A DNA stretch of 64,000 nt from Ectobius pallidus (lineage: Eukaryota; Arthropoda; Insecta; Blattodea; Ectobiidae). The stretch covers positions 134,099,539 to 134,163,538 of the forward strand of contig CAXKWD010000006.1 of the NCBI GenBank assembly GCA_964059195.1, written 5' to 3'. The notes under the pieces are model-generated. The model was not told the origin of the DNA, ran no database searches, and saw only the letters and a program-made list of their open reading frames with translations. Below, piece after piece: positions 11,917 through 23,594 of the stretch (the stretch's first letter is position 1; every line of letters starts with the position of its first letter). Position numbers and translations under genes: made by a program.

Positions 11917-12030
11917 ACACACGGACCGTAAAGGCATTTACGGGTCTCGAAAACTTAAAAACCCTCGGCTGCGCCTCGGGTTTTCAATCTGTTTCCTCGA
12001 CCCGTAAACGTGCCTTTCCGCCCTTGTGTC
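11917..12030. repeat. Imperfect nested hairpin (foldback)
   Basis: The outer arms are imperfect inverted repeats (ACACGGACCGTAAAGGC and, further right, GCCTTTCCGCCCTTGTG, with TTTACGGGTC / GACCCGTAAA inside them). The inner arms are ACCCTCGGC and GCCTCGGGT around a short GC-rich loop. It could be a small foldback element; no flanking duplication was identified. Confidence 0.5.
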
Positions 12031-12765
12031 GCAATATACTATTGTCACTGATTCATATATATAATTTTTGTTTCATAGAAGTATAAAATACAGTATATAT
12101 CCGTATTAACATGTTTTATGGTGATTTCTAACATTGTTTTTTTTATATTTGAGACCAGTTATCGCATTTTTAATTTTCACCGTGCGAGTTTTCATTTTAA
12201 GCCCTTATTCCTGATAATTCGGTATTTCAGAAAATTGGCTACCTTTTGGTCTACATCAGGCCAAGTTTGCGGGATCCCACTGTACTGGTACTCATGCGAT
12301 TCGAAGAGTCAAGTTTTTAAGCTGATTTATGAAAAATGTAATTTTCTTGTAAAAATTAGAACAATGCAAAAATCGGAGTACAGCTCACAAATTTAATTTA
12401 ATATAACCGTAGCTCCCTATATTTTCAGATATTTTCATCAAAAATATTATGCCACACCCAGTTTAATTGAATGGTTCAAATTTCAATACCCTTGATTTTT
12501 TTTGCGAGAATTCGATGGGGAAAAGTTTCTTAAAGTTTAGGATAAAAGCTTATTTTATGATTAGCATAATTTTAAAATCTGACTGTAAATTTATATTATA
12601 GGCTATAGACTATAGTTCTAAATATAAGTGAATTTTCGCGGCTGTACATAAAGTGAACAATCATCATATTAAATCATAATTATTTTAATATTATCATAAT
12701 CATCGTTCCTAAAAGATGTTTTTATACTTAATTTTATTGGAAGTTGCAACATAAAACAGAATTTT
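12031..12765. other. No feature seen
   Basis: AT-rich, no coding or repeat signature recognised; the open frame at 12118-12396 lacks family resemblance. Confidence 0.45.
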
Positions 12766-13018
12766 AGCGTTTACTTTTATAAGGGTCTAAGTGCCAAAAC
12801 CATGATTTTTCAGCTGATAATTTTAAATGTATCTATGTACCCAGACCAATGCATTTCAGAAGGGTCCAAGGTCCAGGGAAAGCCACGTTAGTAGCAAATA
12901 GCAATAAATTCCAACATATAGCGCTGGGTCTATCTCCGCCACGTCTTTCTGTGGGTCTATATCTTGTTTTCTACACAATCATGATTTTGGCACTTAGACC
13001 CTTATAAAAGTAAACGCT
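12766..13018. mobile_element. Short TIR element (MITE)
   Basis: The arms start AGCGTTTACTTTTATAAGGG at 12766 and continue through TCTAAGTGCCAAAA. The reverse complement of the right arm, ending at 13018, is the same for about 36 bases, then diverges at one base before CATGATT. The element is 253 bases with no coding capacity. Flanks are TTTT and TCAA, so no clear target duplication. Confidence 0.75.
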
Positions 13019-13549
13019 TCAATTTTTGTACTATCCATAAATTATAATCATAATTGTAGAAGCAAGTGAATGCCATCTTCCAATTAACGTGATCATGTCT
13101 TACGACTTTTGTTTTCAGAATGGCTTAACTATTTATTTATGAGATATTGTCCATCAACCTCAATCACTGACCGTTAGACTATTGTAGGAGAGGGGTCATG
13201 CATCTTAGCATCTAGGTCGTTCAGAAACATCTGATCTCGATGGAGCGCAGAAATATGCATTGCTTAGATGTTTATTTAATCTTACTTTCTAAAGATAACA
13301 GTTGTTCTCATTTCTGCAGAAATTGCGAGAAAGACGTCTGCTATCACATAATAAATCACATTAATATTGCGAATTTACGTTTCTCGTTCAGTAATGTCTG
13401 TCTCCCAACACTTAAGCTTTGAAATACGGTTAAGCGATTACGTGTGGTCAGAAGATGATTAATAGAGGGGATGCAAGATTATATTCGGTAGCTAAAAGAA
13501 AAATTGTTCTTTATTTTTAGGTGTCAAAGGTTCTAAGTATTTCATGGCA

Positions 13550-13875
13550 TTGTGATTCTCTCTCTGTACCTCATTCTACTTCTTTCCCTTTCCCGTTTTT
13601 CCTTTCTCCTTTTTTTCTTCTACTGTAGGGCCCATAACCTTTTTTTTTTTTTCATTTCTTCCATTCACCATTACTTTTCTGTGTTCTCTCTTTCTTTCCC
13701 AATATCTTTTATATTTTTATCTATATCCCTGTCTCTCTCATTCTCACCCTCACACACAGACACACACTTACATGTCTTTTCCTCGCACTTACTTACTCTG
13801 TCTTCTTGAAACTCTTATCATTTCTCTTCTTATCAGTTTATTTCTGTTGTTCGTTCCTCTTTCAGTTTAACACTT

Positions 13876-13936
<61 letters not shown>

Positions 13937-14032
13937 CGATCTCTATCTCCCTTATATTCCCTCTACTTCTCTCTTTCGCTTTTCTATTTCATAATCTATT
14001 TTTTTCCATCTCATCTTTTTGTTCCCTCTCTT

Positions 14033-14105
<73 letters not shown>
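13550..14105. repeat. Pyrimidine-rich tract with (TC)n and (TATC)n arrays
   Basis: More than 500 bases of strongly C/T-biased plus strand, with pure (TC)n at 13880-13918 and 14037-14105 and (TATC)n at about 13918-13937. The open frames at 13552-13809 and 13806-13994 are Ser/Leu/Phe-rich translations of this tract, not genes. Such purine/pyrimidine asymmetry can form H-DNA; that is only a possibility here. Confidence 0.95.
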
Positions 14106-14109
<4 letters not shown>

Positions 14110-14785
14110 ATAGCCTATATAACTAAATATATATATAGGCCTATATAAGAATTTGTAGGACGAAATATAACAAGGAATTTATTTATTTCAGATGTGCACG
14201 AAGACTTCAAAACAAAAATAAAATATGTTGTATAATTAATTACAACTCGATTTTTTCTTACCTCGGATAATTTTTGTTAAACTCAAAATTACAGGACGGA
14301 TTATTTCTTACCTTAGAGGATAAATGAAGATGGATCACACAAACGCATGCTGACTTACCAGTACGATTCCCCAATTCTTAAAACCCCCAACATTTTGGAA
14401 CTAGGGAGCGCAGACCTTATGAAATCTTATAGCTAAAGTCAGAACAGTCATGTGCATTTGTGATGATTCAATTATTCACGTATTTCTTTTTCGCCCTTGT
14501 CCCTGGTATGTCAGCATTGTAAGTATTATAGTTAACATAAGCTTTCTTAACTATTTAATACAAAACTGTAAAGAATGTAAAAAATTAAGAAGTTTAGTCA
14601 AAGTGAAAAGAAAAAATTATGCAACCATTATTAATTGGAACTACATACTACTACTAAAGTACTTGTTATAGGTATTATAACGATACGTGAATTTATCTTG
14701 TAAGAATCCCGACCTCCAGTCATATTTAACGGATACTCAATAATTAAGCATGTAAGGAATAATTAAAACCACGATTAGTTATAAT

Positions 14786-15597
14786 TAGAGCCCGGATTTC
14801 CATGCAAATGCATGTTTTTATATACTTTGGTTACACTTCTCAAACTTTGTAGTTACACATTACATGACTTATGGATTCCAAATAAACATATTTTTTCCGT
14901 GCATGTTTGCATATTTCGGCCTTTTTATGGTAAAATTAATGCATAATGCATGTTTTGGATTTTTTGGGTTTAATGTAGCATATTCAGACGTTTTTAATGC
15001 ATATAAACCCGCATTTTCTGGTTTTAGTGCATAATATCAAGTTACCATGCATAACTGTGCATATTATGAATATGCCTCCCTAAAATCTTGGCTTTTCAGA
15101 GAAACGTAAAAATGTTGTATTGCATTACCATTGTTATATTTTGATTGACTTGGCAACAGAGTCTGCCACCTGCATGAATTTGAGAGTGCAAGCTACTGTT
15201 TACCCTAAATAAACAGTAATATAATACACCAGACTACAAAAGAAAATGCCGACTTGCAGACCACCACCACCACCTTCCATTGAAAGAAAACTGCTAAACA
15301 GAATGTTCACTGCTTGAATATGTCAGTCACTAGCCATTGTTGAAGGCTTTGAATATTTTAGAATCGTGTTGTGGAGAAACGGGTGTGACAGTCAGGGAAA
15401 AACTTAAGAAGGTACTTAGTTCAAACCCTGATCTTAAACTTCTGAAAACGTGAAAGACGTATTATGTGGAGAAAATGTAAAAGACATGGAATTCGATAGT
15501 GCATGTTTTGCCCTTCATTGTGCATATTTAGAGATACGATAGTGCATGAATGCATGCATATTTTTAAGTTTGATAGTGCATGAAAATCCGGGCTTTA
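14786..15597. mobile_element. hAT-like non-autonomous element with perfect 8-bp TSD
   Basis: The left end TAGAGCCCGGATTTCCATGC and the reversed right end TAAAGCCCGGATTTTCATGC match at 18 of 20 positions. The element is flanked by GTTATAAT at 14778-14785 and 15598-15605. Both subterminal regions are dense in TGCATRTTT/ATGCAT words (14800-15070 and 15495-15585). The middle (about 15240-15480) is less repetitive and may be a decayed piece of transposase coding sequence, but no full frame is open. The TSD length and CCCGG-type TIR fit the hAT superfamily. Confidence 0.88.
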
Positions 15598-15734
15598 GTT
15601 ATAATATACCGATCGTCTCGCCATAGGCGAGATTCACGCTTTGTGTGCTTTTCATTAATTGTTTTATTTTTTAGATTAACCTCATTGCAATAATGAATCT
15701 ATATTGAGATTTAAAATGCTTCACTACACATATA

Positions 15735-15823
15735 AATAAATAAAATCAGGTAAACTGATATAACAAAGTGCCAGTATGCTTTTTTAATCAGTAATAATTG
15801 CAGTTATGATATACAGAAAATAC

Positions 15824-15865
<42 letters not shown>

Positions 15866-17580
15866 GATCTCCGAGTTAAACTCCAGATCGATTCATTAAG
15901 CAGGGCTTACAGAAGAACAAAGGTCTAAAGTTTGATTCTTAACCTTAATTCATATTGGTATACACTGATATACTAATTCTTAAAATATGTAAACATTTTA
16001 CAAAATGCATTGACAATGAAATAGTACAGTAAACCAATAAGAAGAGGATAGTTCCACCTAGCGGTATGCAGTTTTGTTCTGAGTATAGGCTTATGCGATT
16101 TTAACGCAACGCAATAACTTTAAAGCTAGTTTCTGTTCGTGAAATAACATTTATAGGCTTATGTTATTCTTTAGGAACGATGTAGGTCAATGAAAGACAA
16201 TGAATTCCCAGTTTTTTTAAAGAAAAATGTAATACTTATTTAAGCACATTGACAAAATAGGACACAAGAATGGAATAGGCTCAATTTAACACAATTGATA
16301 ATAATAAAAAAAAATTTTGCTTCAGGGTGGACTCGAACGTGATATCTCTTGATTACTAGACAAGCATCTTACCCCAAGACCAAACTACACTACGACATTT
16401 GAGTGTCCAATACCATTGTCGTAGCTCACAGAAAAGAAAAATCACCGTATTTCGAAATTAGGCTATATTTCGAGCCTTCTAGTTATCTTATGTTACAATA
16501 TAGAATAATTTCATTCATTGGTAACATAATATTCGCGATATTCTAGTCATAAATGCGAATTTGGCCCTCACTAAAGCAGAGTACCAACTTAACCAAATTC
16601 TCAGAAGTTAATGTTTTTATTTATTAAGAGGTCAGGGATTATAAATCTGACATAGGCTGAAGTAAAATTCAATGCTTTAATCTAATTGTAATCAATTTTA
16701 GCAAAATAATTAGTCATTATACAACAGCATTTCGTCTATAATCGTACATATGGGAACATTTGTTTTTCATGTAGGAGTCAACTGTCCATGGCAACTGAAG
16801 GAAGCTTTATAAGCTGTCATTAATTGATGACGCTATAAGAAAGAACCGAGAATTTGATTTTGCATTTGAAGAAGGTGCCTTCTTTTTACCCTCCTTTACT
16901 AAAGAAGGTTTCGACAGGAATTGAAGGGTTGTACCAGAATTACCCTTTATTTACCTTAGTGACGGGACTCGCCCGCTGATTGGTTGGCCGCGAGCCAATC
17001 AAAATGCTTCGAAATGAACCAAAATATTATAATTAATTTGACTGATAATTACTCTTTATTTCGGTACTGGACAACCGATTAGGTCCAAATTCAATAGGCT
17101 TATTGCCATGATTGTTATAAATAAGTATATGAAGTTTCATGAAAATCCGATAAAGCGTATTTGAGTTACCGCGCCTTTTCTTATATGATACCATAAAAGG
17201 GCACTAAATTGGGTATTATTCCGGTACCGGCCAACCGATTTGGTCCAATATCAACAGACATCTTCCCATAGACATTATAAATAGGTATTCCAAGTTTCAT
17301 GAAAATCCGATAAAGCGTATGTGAGTTATGGCGCCTTTAAAATATACACTAAATTGGGTTTTACTCCGGTACCGGTGAACCGATTTGGTCCAATTTCAAT
17401 AGGGTTCTTCCCATGGACATTATAAACGCGTGTACCAAGTTTCATTAAAATTCGATAAAGCGTATTTGAGTTAGAGCGCGTACAGACACACGGACGGACG
17501 GACGGACGGACGGACGGACAGACGGACAGACATTTTTCGTCCCCCACACAATCTCATAAAGTACCATACTGGCACTTAAT
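15735..17580 (+). repeat. Dispersed repeat family D, longest copy
   Basis: About 1.85 kb. The left end matches the copies at 24831 and 7577, and the right end (CCCCCACACAATCTCATAAA then CATACTGGCACTTAAT) matches 25896-25936. Subterminal AAGTGCCAGTATG (15766-15778) is a perfect inverted repeat of 17565-17577. It contains (TTA)n at 15831-15864, a tRNA-like block on the minus strand (16322-16400), and three tandem diverged units, each with ACCG(G)/AACCGATTTGGTCCA, CTTCCCATGG and GTTTCATGAAAATCCGATAA (about 17050-17170, 17215-17340, 17345-17475). (GGAC)n follows at 17491-17530. No coding region; class unknown. Confidence 0.75.
16322..16400 (-). repeat. tRNA-Thr-like (AGT) Pol III promoter block
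   Basis: The minus strand has an A-box-like TGGTCTTGGGGTAAGATGC, an anticodon-arm-like TGTCTAGTAATCAAGAGAT (the arrangement seen in tRNA-Thr AGT) and a B-box-like CACGTTCGAGTCCACC. Acceptor stem pairing is not evident, so this is a SINE head or tRNA pseudogene rather than a working tRNA. It lies inside a family D copy. Confidence 0.55.
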
Positions 17581-17941
17581 ATACATTATTCTTATATTGT
17601 CTTTTGCTCATATTCAACTTATATACACCCGATCGTTGTGTTCCATGATTAATTTTGTTTAATCAAAGAAGCTACAGGTATGAAGATATTTCAGAGTAAA
17701 GTCCTAGTGAACCTACGCAAAAAGAACAAGTGCACGACAAAATGAAAGTGATAAAAATATGACAAAATTATGACGATAAACTCTTAGGATTGGTTGACAT
17801 TTCAAACATATTCTTATATTTACTGTATTTGGCACTGATTAATGAGTTAAATCAGGGGTGCCCACCCCCCAAACTTCATGACGCACCCCCCCCAACTTCA
17901 TTGCTCACCCCCCCCCCCCCCAAACTGAGTGAGTGTCGACA

Positions 17942-19460
17942 AGGGCGCCCATATGATATTTTCTAGGGGGGGGGGCAATTTGAAATTTTTTTTATTTTTT
18001 GTCGCTTTAACTTCTTGGGCCACTTTTGTAACATTATATTAATAATATAAAAATATAAGTGCAACAATGATTTAGCCAGAAAATAATTGCGAAGAGGGTC
18101 GAAAGTGCCGGGTGGGTTGGATTACCCCTCAAAAAGGGGGTCGGGGGTCCATCTCCAGAAAATTTTTAAATAATGAACTAAAGAAAATCACATTTTACTC
18201 TATTTTAGCACTGAAAAACTAGTTAGGAAATTTGTTTACCATACTCTAAGACATGCCATTGCAAATAAGAAATCATTACCTAATTGGGGGTCCACCCCCG
18301 GAAATTTTTAAAATATTTAACTAATGAAAATCACATTTTACGCTATTTTAGCACTCAAAAACTAGTTAGGGAATCCGTTTACCATACTCTAAGACATATG
18401 GGCAACGCCCGGCCCGCGGGCCGGATGTGGCCCACCCCGACTTTTGATCCGGCCCGCGGAACATTTTAAAATCGCGCTCGAAAAAGTAAATATTTTCGGT
18501 TCTCGCCAACTAGAGAGTGAGAGGGGGAAATCAAAAGCCTGAACTACGAGGGTGTTCCTTCCGGTCAGCGCTAGAAAAATGCTGCAATAGGCCTAAATCA
18601 AAGTATCGAACCAGACTTACAGATGAAAATTTGGAAAACACTCTGCGCTTGTGTATTAGTGGGATTGATGCCAACATTGATTATCTTGTTTCTCAAGTCC
18701 AAGCTTAAGCTTCTCATTAATTTCTGCTGATTGTAAGTAAATACCTAATGAGTTCGATATTGTTCTCATTCATGTAACTTTAGCATTATACTTTATAAAT
18801 ACAAAAAACGGTATCATGATTATTTTTTTCACAACTACCTATTATCTACGGCCCGCGACTTCATAAATATCGTAAAGTTTAGCTCGCATCTTTCCAAAGG
18901 TTGCCCATACCTGCTCTAAGACATGCCAATGTAAACAAGAAAATGTTACCTAAGTCGGCTGTCCACCCCGGGAAATTTTTAATTGAACTAATGAAAATCA
19001 CATTTTACGTTAGCAAATTCGTTTACTATACTCTAAGACATGGCAACTTAAAAAAGAAATTGTTACCTAAGTTATAATACTTATTATCATTTATAAGAAA
19101 AGTTGAATAACACATGGAACAGTGGACATAATAGGCCTACTCATAACTGCTATATCATATTTGACACACCAACAAATCTTGTTTAATTAAATAAATATTT
19201 ATTTTAAATACAAATATAGAATTTTAGGTTTTGACTTTTGGGGGTCCAAACCCCCTGGACCCCCCTTTCCTAATCCACTGTGGATTCTGCTTCCATGTTG
19301 TCGATTTGGTAAAACTTCTGCAAACTTTTTATGTCTTAACTGACTTTAAAATAATTGTCATAAAAGAAAAACACCTGACTATAATAATGATTAATATACA
19401 TTTTTTTTTTTCCTTGCACCTCCCCCCCCCCCCCCGCCCCTGGGTATGGGAGCCCATGGC
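17942..19460. mobile_element. Middle element of the nest, hAT-like
   Basis: The left end AGGGCGCCCATATG, followed by a TCTA(G)n run, and the reversed right end GCCATGGGCTCCCATACC, followed by CAGGGGCGGGG, are similar. Flanks TGTCGACA (17934-17941) and TGTCGAAA (19461-19468) agree at 7 of 8 positions. Inside are three diverged tandem units of roughly 110-140 bases (18143-18283, 18284 interrupted to about 18955, and 18960-19073). Each has GGTCCA, AAAATCACATTTTAC and a TACTCTAAGACATG word. The second unit is interrupted by the inner element. Confidence 0.6.
18395..18913 (+). mobile_element. Inner hAT element of the nest, internally deleted, perfect 8-bp TSD
   Basis: CTCTAAGA at 18387-18394 and 18914-18921 flanks it perfectly. 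The left end CATATGGGCAACG and the reversed right end CAGGTATGGGCAACC are the TIRs, followed by GGCCCGCGGGCCGGATGTGG, typical of Charlie-type hAT ends. A plus-strand frame ending at 18708 reads KYRTRLTDENLENTLRLC then ISGIDANIDYLVSQ, close to the extreme C-terminus of hAT transposases related to GTF2IRD2/ZBED-like proteins. It is thus a deletion derivative that kept the last few dozen codons. Confidence 0.88.
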
Positions 19461-19676
19461 TGTCGAAATTCTTCATCTTTATCTTGAAGAATCTGCTTGG
19501 GATTTACATCAATATACGGTTTCCATTTATCTTCGCCACTGCTTTTACTTTCAGTAAACTTCTATTTTATGTCTAAATTATGTTTCAGTGTATACGGATG
19601 TTTCTTTCTTGCCATATTTTGTCATGCCTAATAATGGCATTGCACAATAATTCTAAACGCTTATATTTAGATTGCT

Positions 19677-19677
<1 letters not shown>

Positions 19678-19738
<61 letters not shown>
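19678..19738. repeat. 61-base poly(T) run
   Basis: Uninterrupted T from 19678 to 19738. As a minus-strand poly(A) it could mark the 3' end of a retroposed sequence lying to its right, but no target duplication was found around it. It also creates spurious poly-Phe / poly-Lys open frames. Confidence 0.95.
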
Positions 19739-19740
<2 letters not shown>

Positions 19741-20439
19741 ATTTGCCGGGATGCCGAGATGGACTGAAACCAGTAGCCATAACCTCAAGTTTCAAATTAA
19801 GAATGCAGCATTATTTATAGACAGATTTTTCCACACCTTCCCTCCCGTTATTATCAAGTGGCACGTGCTTTTGAGTGCAGTAAAATCACTTCCGAGAATA
19901 ATATTATTCTTGCAGGCGGCATTGTACAAAGACTGTAATAACCCAGTAAGAACTAATACTCCAATAATTATATTATACCAACAAGCGAAGGAAGAACTGA
20001 GGTCAGCGATAACAATGAGAGAATATTGCAACGTTGCTTTTGTTTTGGAAAGCGGAAGCCAGGACTGATTTAGTCAGATCCAAGAAACACCGACCTAATG
20101 GTTTATTTCTTTAAAGCCTCCTGGCCACGCAATGAATACCTCCACTATACTAACAATGGTACAGTTCGCAGTCGCTGCTATCGGCACAGAGTGATCAATT
20201 TCGTTTCGCGGCGTTTCGCTAATTTGTTGACTATTCACTTCTAAAGAATTAGAAGAGACCTTTTCAAGTTATCAAACTTGACCGTTTTTATTTTTAACTT
20301 ATAAAACGCTAATTTTGCAACAATTTTTAACCTCCCCCCCCAGAAAATTCATAAAACGATCATATTTCCCCCCCCCCCAGAAATTTCAACGACGCACTCT
20401 GCGTCTTAACCCCCCCCCCTGTGGGCACCCCTGATTAAA

Positions 20440-21150
20440 TAATCTTAAATAATATATCTTGCTATTAATAAGTGATGAGTATACTTTACACATAAATTTG
20501 ATTGTAAACTTAGGGAAGCAGATAAAGTGGGATTTTAAAATCTAACCATTATCATCTCATTACATTTCCAAAAAACAAACACAAGAAAGACGGTTTCGGA
20601 TGCAGTCCTGAATAGGCTAATTCAGTATAAACAGAAATAAAGTATTTGTTAAATTATATAATGTAGAATTAAAAGCGAAAATAATGGTTTTTGTCTAGAC
20701 TAGCTATTATTTCTTCTCTGTACAGAGGCCAGCATAGCACGAAGTCCAAACAATGCAATTAAGAATGATATTATCTCTCTCCCTTCCTCCCTCTAGCTGT
20801 TTATCTATCTTCGTACCTATCTATCTCTCTATTTTATATTTATTTATTTATTCCTTCCTAAGGAGTGGCAGAAAAAGGAAAGTTCGAACAACTCCAGCAG
20901 TTGTAAATAGTTTTGGTTTATTTAATAAATTAAAGTGATTCCTAAGCATGTTATAATCATGACCTTCTGATCAACTTTGGCACGATTTTTATGAAAAATA
21001 ACCCAAGTAGACGTATGCTACTTGTGTATGTTTGGTCTTAGCGAATACGTTAAATTCAGAAAATAGTAATTTGGAAGAATGAGAATAATAATTTGAAAGA
21101 ATTATAATAATAATAATAATAATTTGAAATGATTAATAACAACAGAATTT
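20440..21150. other. No gene; short T/C-rich stretch at 20770-20860
   Basis: Unique-looking AT-rich sequence with a CTATCTAT/CTCTCTCC-rich stretch; no coding similarity. Confidence 0.5.
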
Positions 21151-21151
21151 G

Positions 21152-21205
21152 TATGATGATGATGGTGATGATGATGATGATAATAATAATAATAATAATA
21201 ATAAT

Positions 21206-21237
<32 letters not shown>
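21152..21237. repeat. (GAT)n-(AAT)n microsatellite
   Basis: GAT-rich repeats at 21152-21180 change to AAT repeats up to 21236. The poly-Ile frame on the minus strand is an artefact of this array. Confidence 0.95.
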
Positions 21238-21238
<1 letters not shown>

Positions 21239-21239
21239 G

Positions 21240-23395
21240 AATAGAAGTAAATGATTTAATTTTTTAGATACAATAATCATTATTTACCAATCAATTGGTT
21301 AATGATGACTAATGTACTTCATGACCTCTTTGATAAGCTGCTGAGATCATGACCAAACATTTATTAGGTGCTGTTCTACTTTAAATGACTTGTTTAGTAA
21401 GCAAACGTATTATTCCATAGCAATTTGAAACTGCTAACACTAGTTAAGCACAGTGCAGACATGCAAGTATTGAAGAACTCTATGATATTGACAATGAAAG
21501 GCAGAATGAAAACAGCTACAATTGGAAGTGTTATTTGACGACCTTGTAAAGAACTCTCAACCTTACGCTAAGATTCTTACAAAAATTGAGGAAACTCCTT
21601 TTCCTGTCTGACCTACTTTTCTTTATTCACGGCCATACTTAAAGTGCCAGATTATGCAAATTGTGAGCGTTCTAGAAGAAGAATAAATTGCTTAGTCTCA
21701 GTCCCAAATACGGTGACTTACTGCATTGTAGAGTTCAGGTGTGTGTCTAATTCAGAATGCCTACAATTTTTTAAAAGGTAAGAACGCCATTGGAAGATCG
21801 AGGAACAGTTTGAAAGCACAATCATTTTAAATTCTGAGACTCTCCAAATCACTTAACACATGTGTATTACAAACTATTTTTTCTATGATCGCCATTTGGC
21901 GGATAATAAAAGTTAAACTAATTATTCGCTAGGGTATCAACGTTAAGAAGAGTACTATTTTAATCTTGAGATCAATTACGTATGTGCAAGCGAAGTAGTT
22001 GCATCACAACTTCTGGTGGGAATTAAGTAGTTAAGTCAATATTCAGAAAAATAAAGAAGTAAAGGTACAGGCAATAACGAATTGAGAAAGATTCAGCTAG
22101 CAAACATGATTATATGCCATGTCTGCAAAGATAAATAATATAAAACATCAGAGACTTTGATATAAACGTGTGTAATGTAAGAAAGCAAAAGACGAAGTCG
22201 TTAAGAAAGTGCAGAGGGTGCAGGAAGTTCGTTTTTTCACCATGATAGCATGAACAGAAAGTAGATGAAAAAGCACAATCACGAAAAAAAATTAGTTAAA
22301 TAATTACAGCAGTCACTTGTAACATTAACGAGTTTATTCAAGAAGACCGATTCTTCTGCGTTCTAGACGGGACGTCTAGTCTTAGTGAAACAGCCTTGCG
22401 ACTTGTGAAGTCCCGAATTAGGAGATTAGGAGCCACTTCATAACACTAGGCAAGTAGGGCTGTAGACCTACTCTAATCACATGTATAGTAATACAAATGC
22501 CTTTCGTATCATTATTATTTAGTTATTTATGTTTTTACTCCGATCGTGTAGCATATTATGTTTTGGGTAGGGCACGAACAGGACATGTTCAAATTTGCTA
22601 TGCGTGTTTGTATTTTTTTTTTTCAGTATGGTATTTCCTCTATAATAGTTTAAATATGTAATTTCTTCGTTTTGCATGGTTAAGTTGGCTTTCGTGTTTT
22701 TATATAGGACCTATTAGTATATTATTAGTATTTAATTTCACCTAAGCGTTCTCTTTTTCTTGCATGGATGTTTGGCTTGTTTATTTTCTGTGATTTAATA
22801 TAAGTATGTAGTTTTAAGTTTCCCTTTTCGACCACAAGTGTTTTATGTTTGGGCTATGTATTCGTAATGTATTACTTTTAGATCATATTTACGAGATTCT
22901 TTTTATTGAATTGCTATTGAATACATGTAAACACTGGGGGAACATTTGGCCATTTGGTCCATTTGATCAAAGTGAAACTGTCTGCCGGCTTGAGCAATTA
23001 TTCTGAAATGTATCTTCACAAGATTCTCATATTTTCTAAAAGCTATCCATCAGTCTTATGCAGTATACGCAGGCTTGCCACCAAAGCTGGCTCGCCAAAG
23101 CGGAGCGCTGTCATCTTTATTTTGACCGAGTACAAGTCCTAGCAGTTTCAGAAATAGATGGGCCTAGTATTATTTTTTGGTACTCATTACTCTTGAGCAT
23201 TTCATTCTTTCGAATACGCTGTAGAATTTGGAACTCTGGATCTTAATTTAGCCCTTCAGAAATTTACCTTGAAATTTACGTGTACCGTCGATTAGAAGCA
23301 TATCTTCTTAAGATGGGAGGCACTTGATTGTAGCAAGGAACTAAAATTGTGAACCTAGGATAGGCGATGATACTTAAATTGGTTCCCGATCCCTT
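21240..23395. other. No feature seen
   Basis: No exon-like segment, TIR pair or family repeat recognised; small overlapping open frames at 22954-23246 are unconvincing. A 7-base-arm palindrome CTAGACGGGACGTCTAG lies at about 22363. Confidence 0.45.
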
Positions 23396-23398
23396 CTA

Positions 23399-23509
<111 letters not shown>

Positions 23510-23514
23510 ATATC

Positions 23515-23590
23515 ATTTGTCTCGAGCAGGATTTAAACCCTCTACCAGCACTCTACAGTGCAAGTCAGATTCGCTACGCGGGATAACCTA
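23515..23590 (-). repeat. tRNA-like SINE head fragment
   Basis: The minus strand carries a B-box-like GAGGGTTTAAATCCTGCTC and, upstream, CGCGTAGCGAATCTGACTTG as a degraded tRNA-like arm. Cloverleaf pairing is incomplete. It is probably the head of a short SINE whose tail expanded into the adjacent (TTTC)n. Confidence 0.45.
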
Positions 23591-23594
23591 CTAA

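Larger units (their letters stand above)
17853..20433. mobile_element. Outer hAT-like element of a three-level nest
   Basis: The left end CAGGGGTGCCCACC (17853) and the right end CACCCCTG (20433), preceded by GTGGGC, are inverted repeats (CAGGGGTGCCCAC, 13 bases). Flanks are GTTAAAT and ATTAAAT, an imperfect duplication. Both subterminal regions have long C-runs alternating with AACTTCAT / AAATTTCA words. A second element occupies 17942-19460, so the host element is only about 1.06 kb of its own sequence, including the poly(T). The open frame 19580-20068 is not recognisable as a transposase. Confidence 0.65.

Noticed and set aside
13552..13994. Hydrophobic Leu/Ser/Phe-rich frames resembling secreted or membrane peptides
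   Set aside because: They are translations of a TC-rich tract.
16322..16400. Functional tRNA-Thr gene
   Set aside because: The A and B boxes are recognisable but the acceptor stem is not, and the block sits inside a dispersed repeat. The same reasoning applies to the blocks at 23515, 25493 and 40838.
19580..20068. 162-residue open frame with poly-Phe
   Set aside because: It crosses the 61-base poly(T); no domain is recognisable on either side.
21056..21280. Poly-Ile frame resembling a membrane protein
   Set aside because: Translation of an (AAT)n microsatellite on the minus strand.
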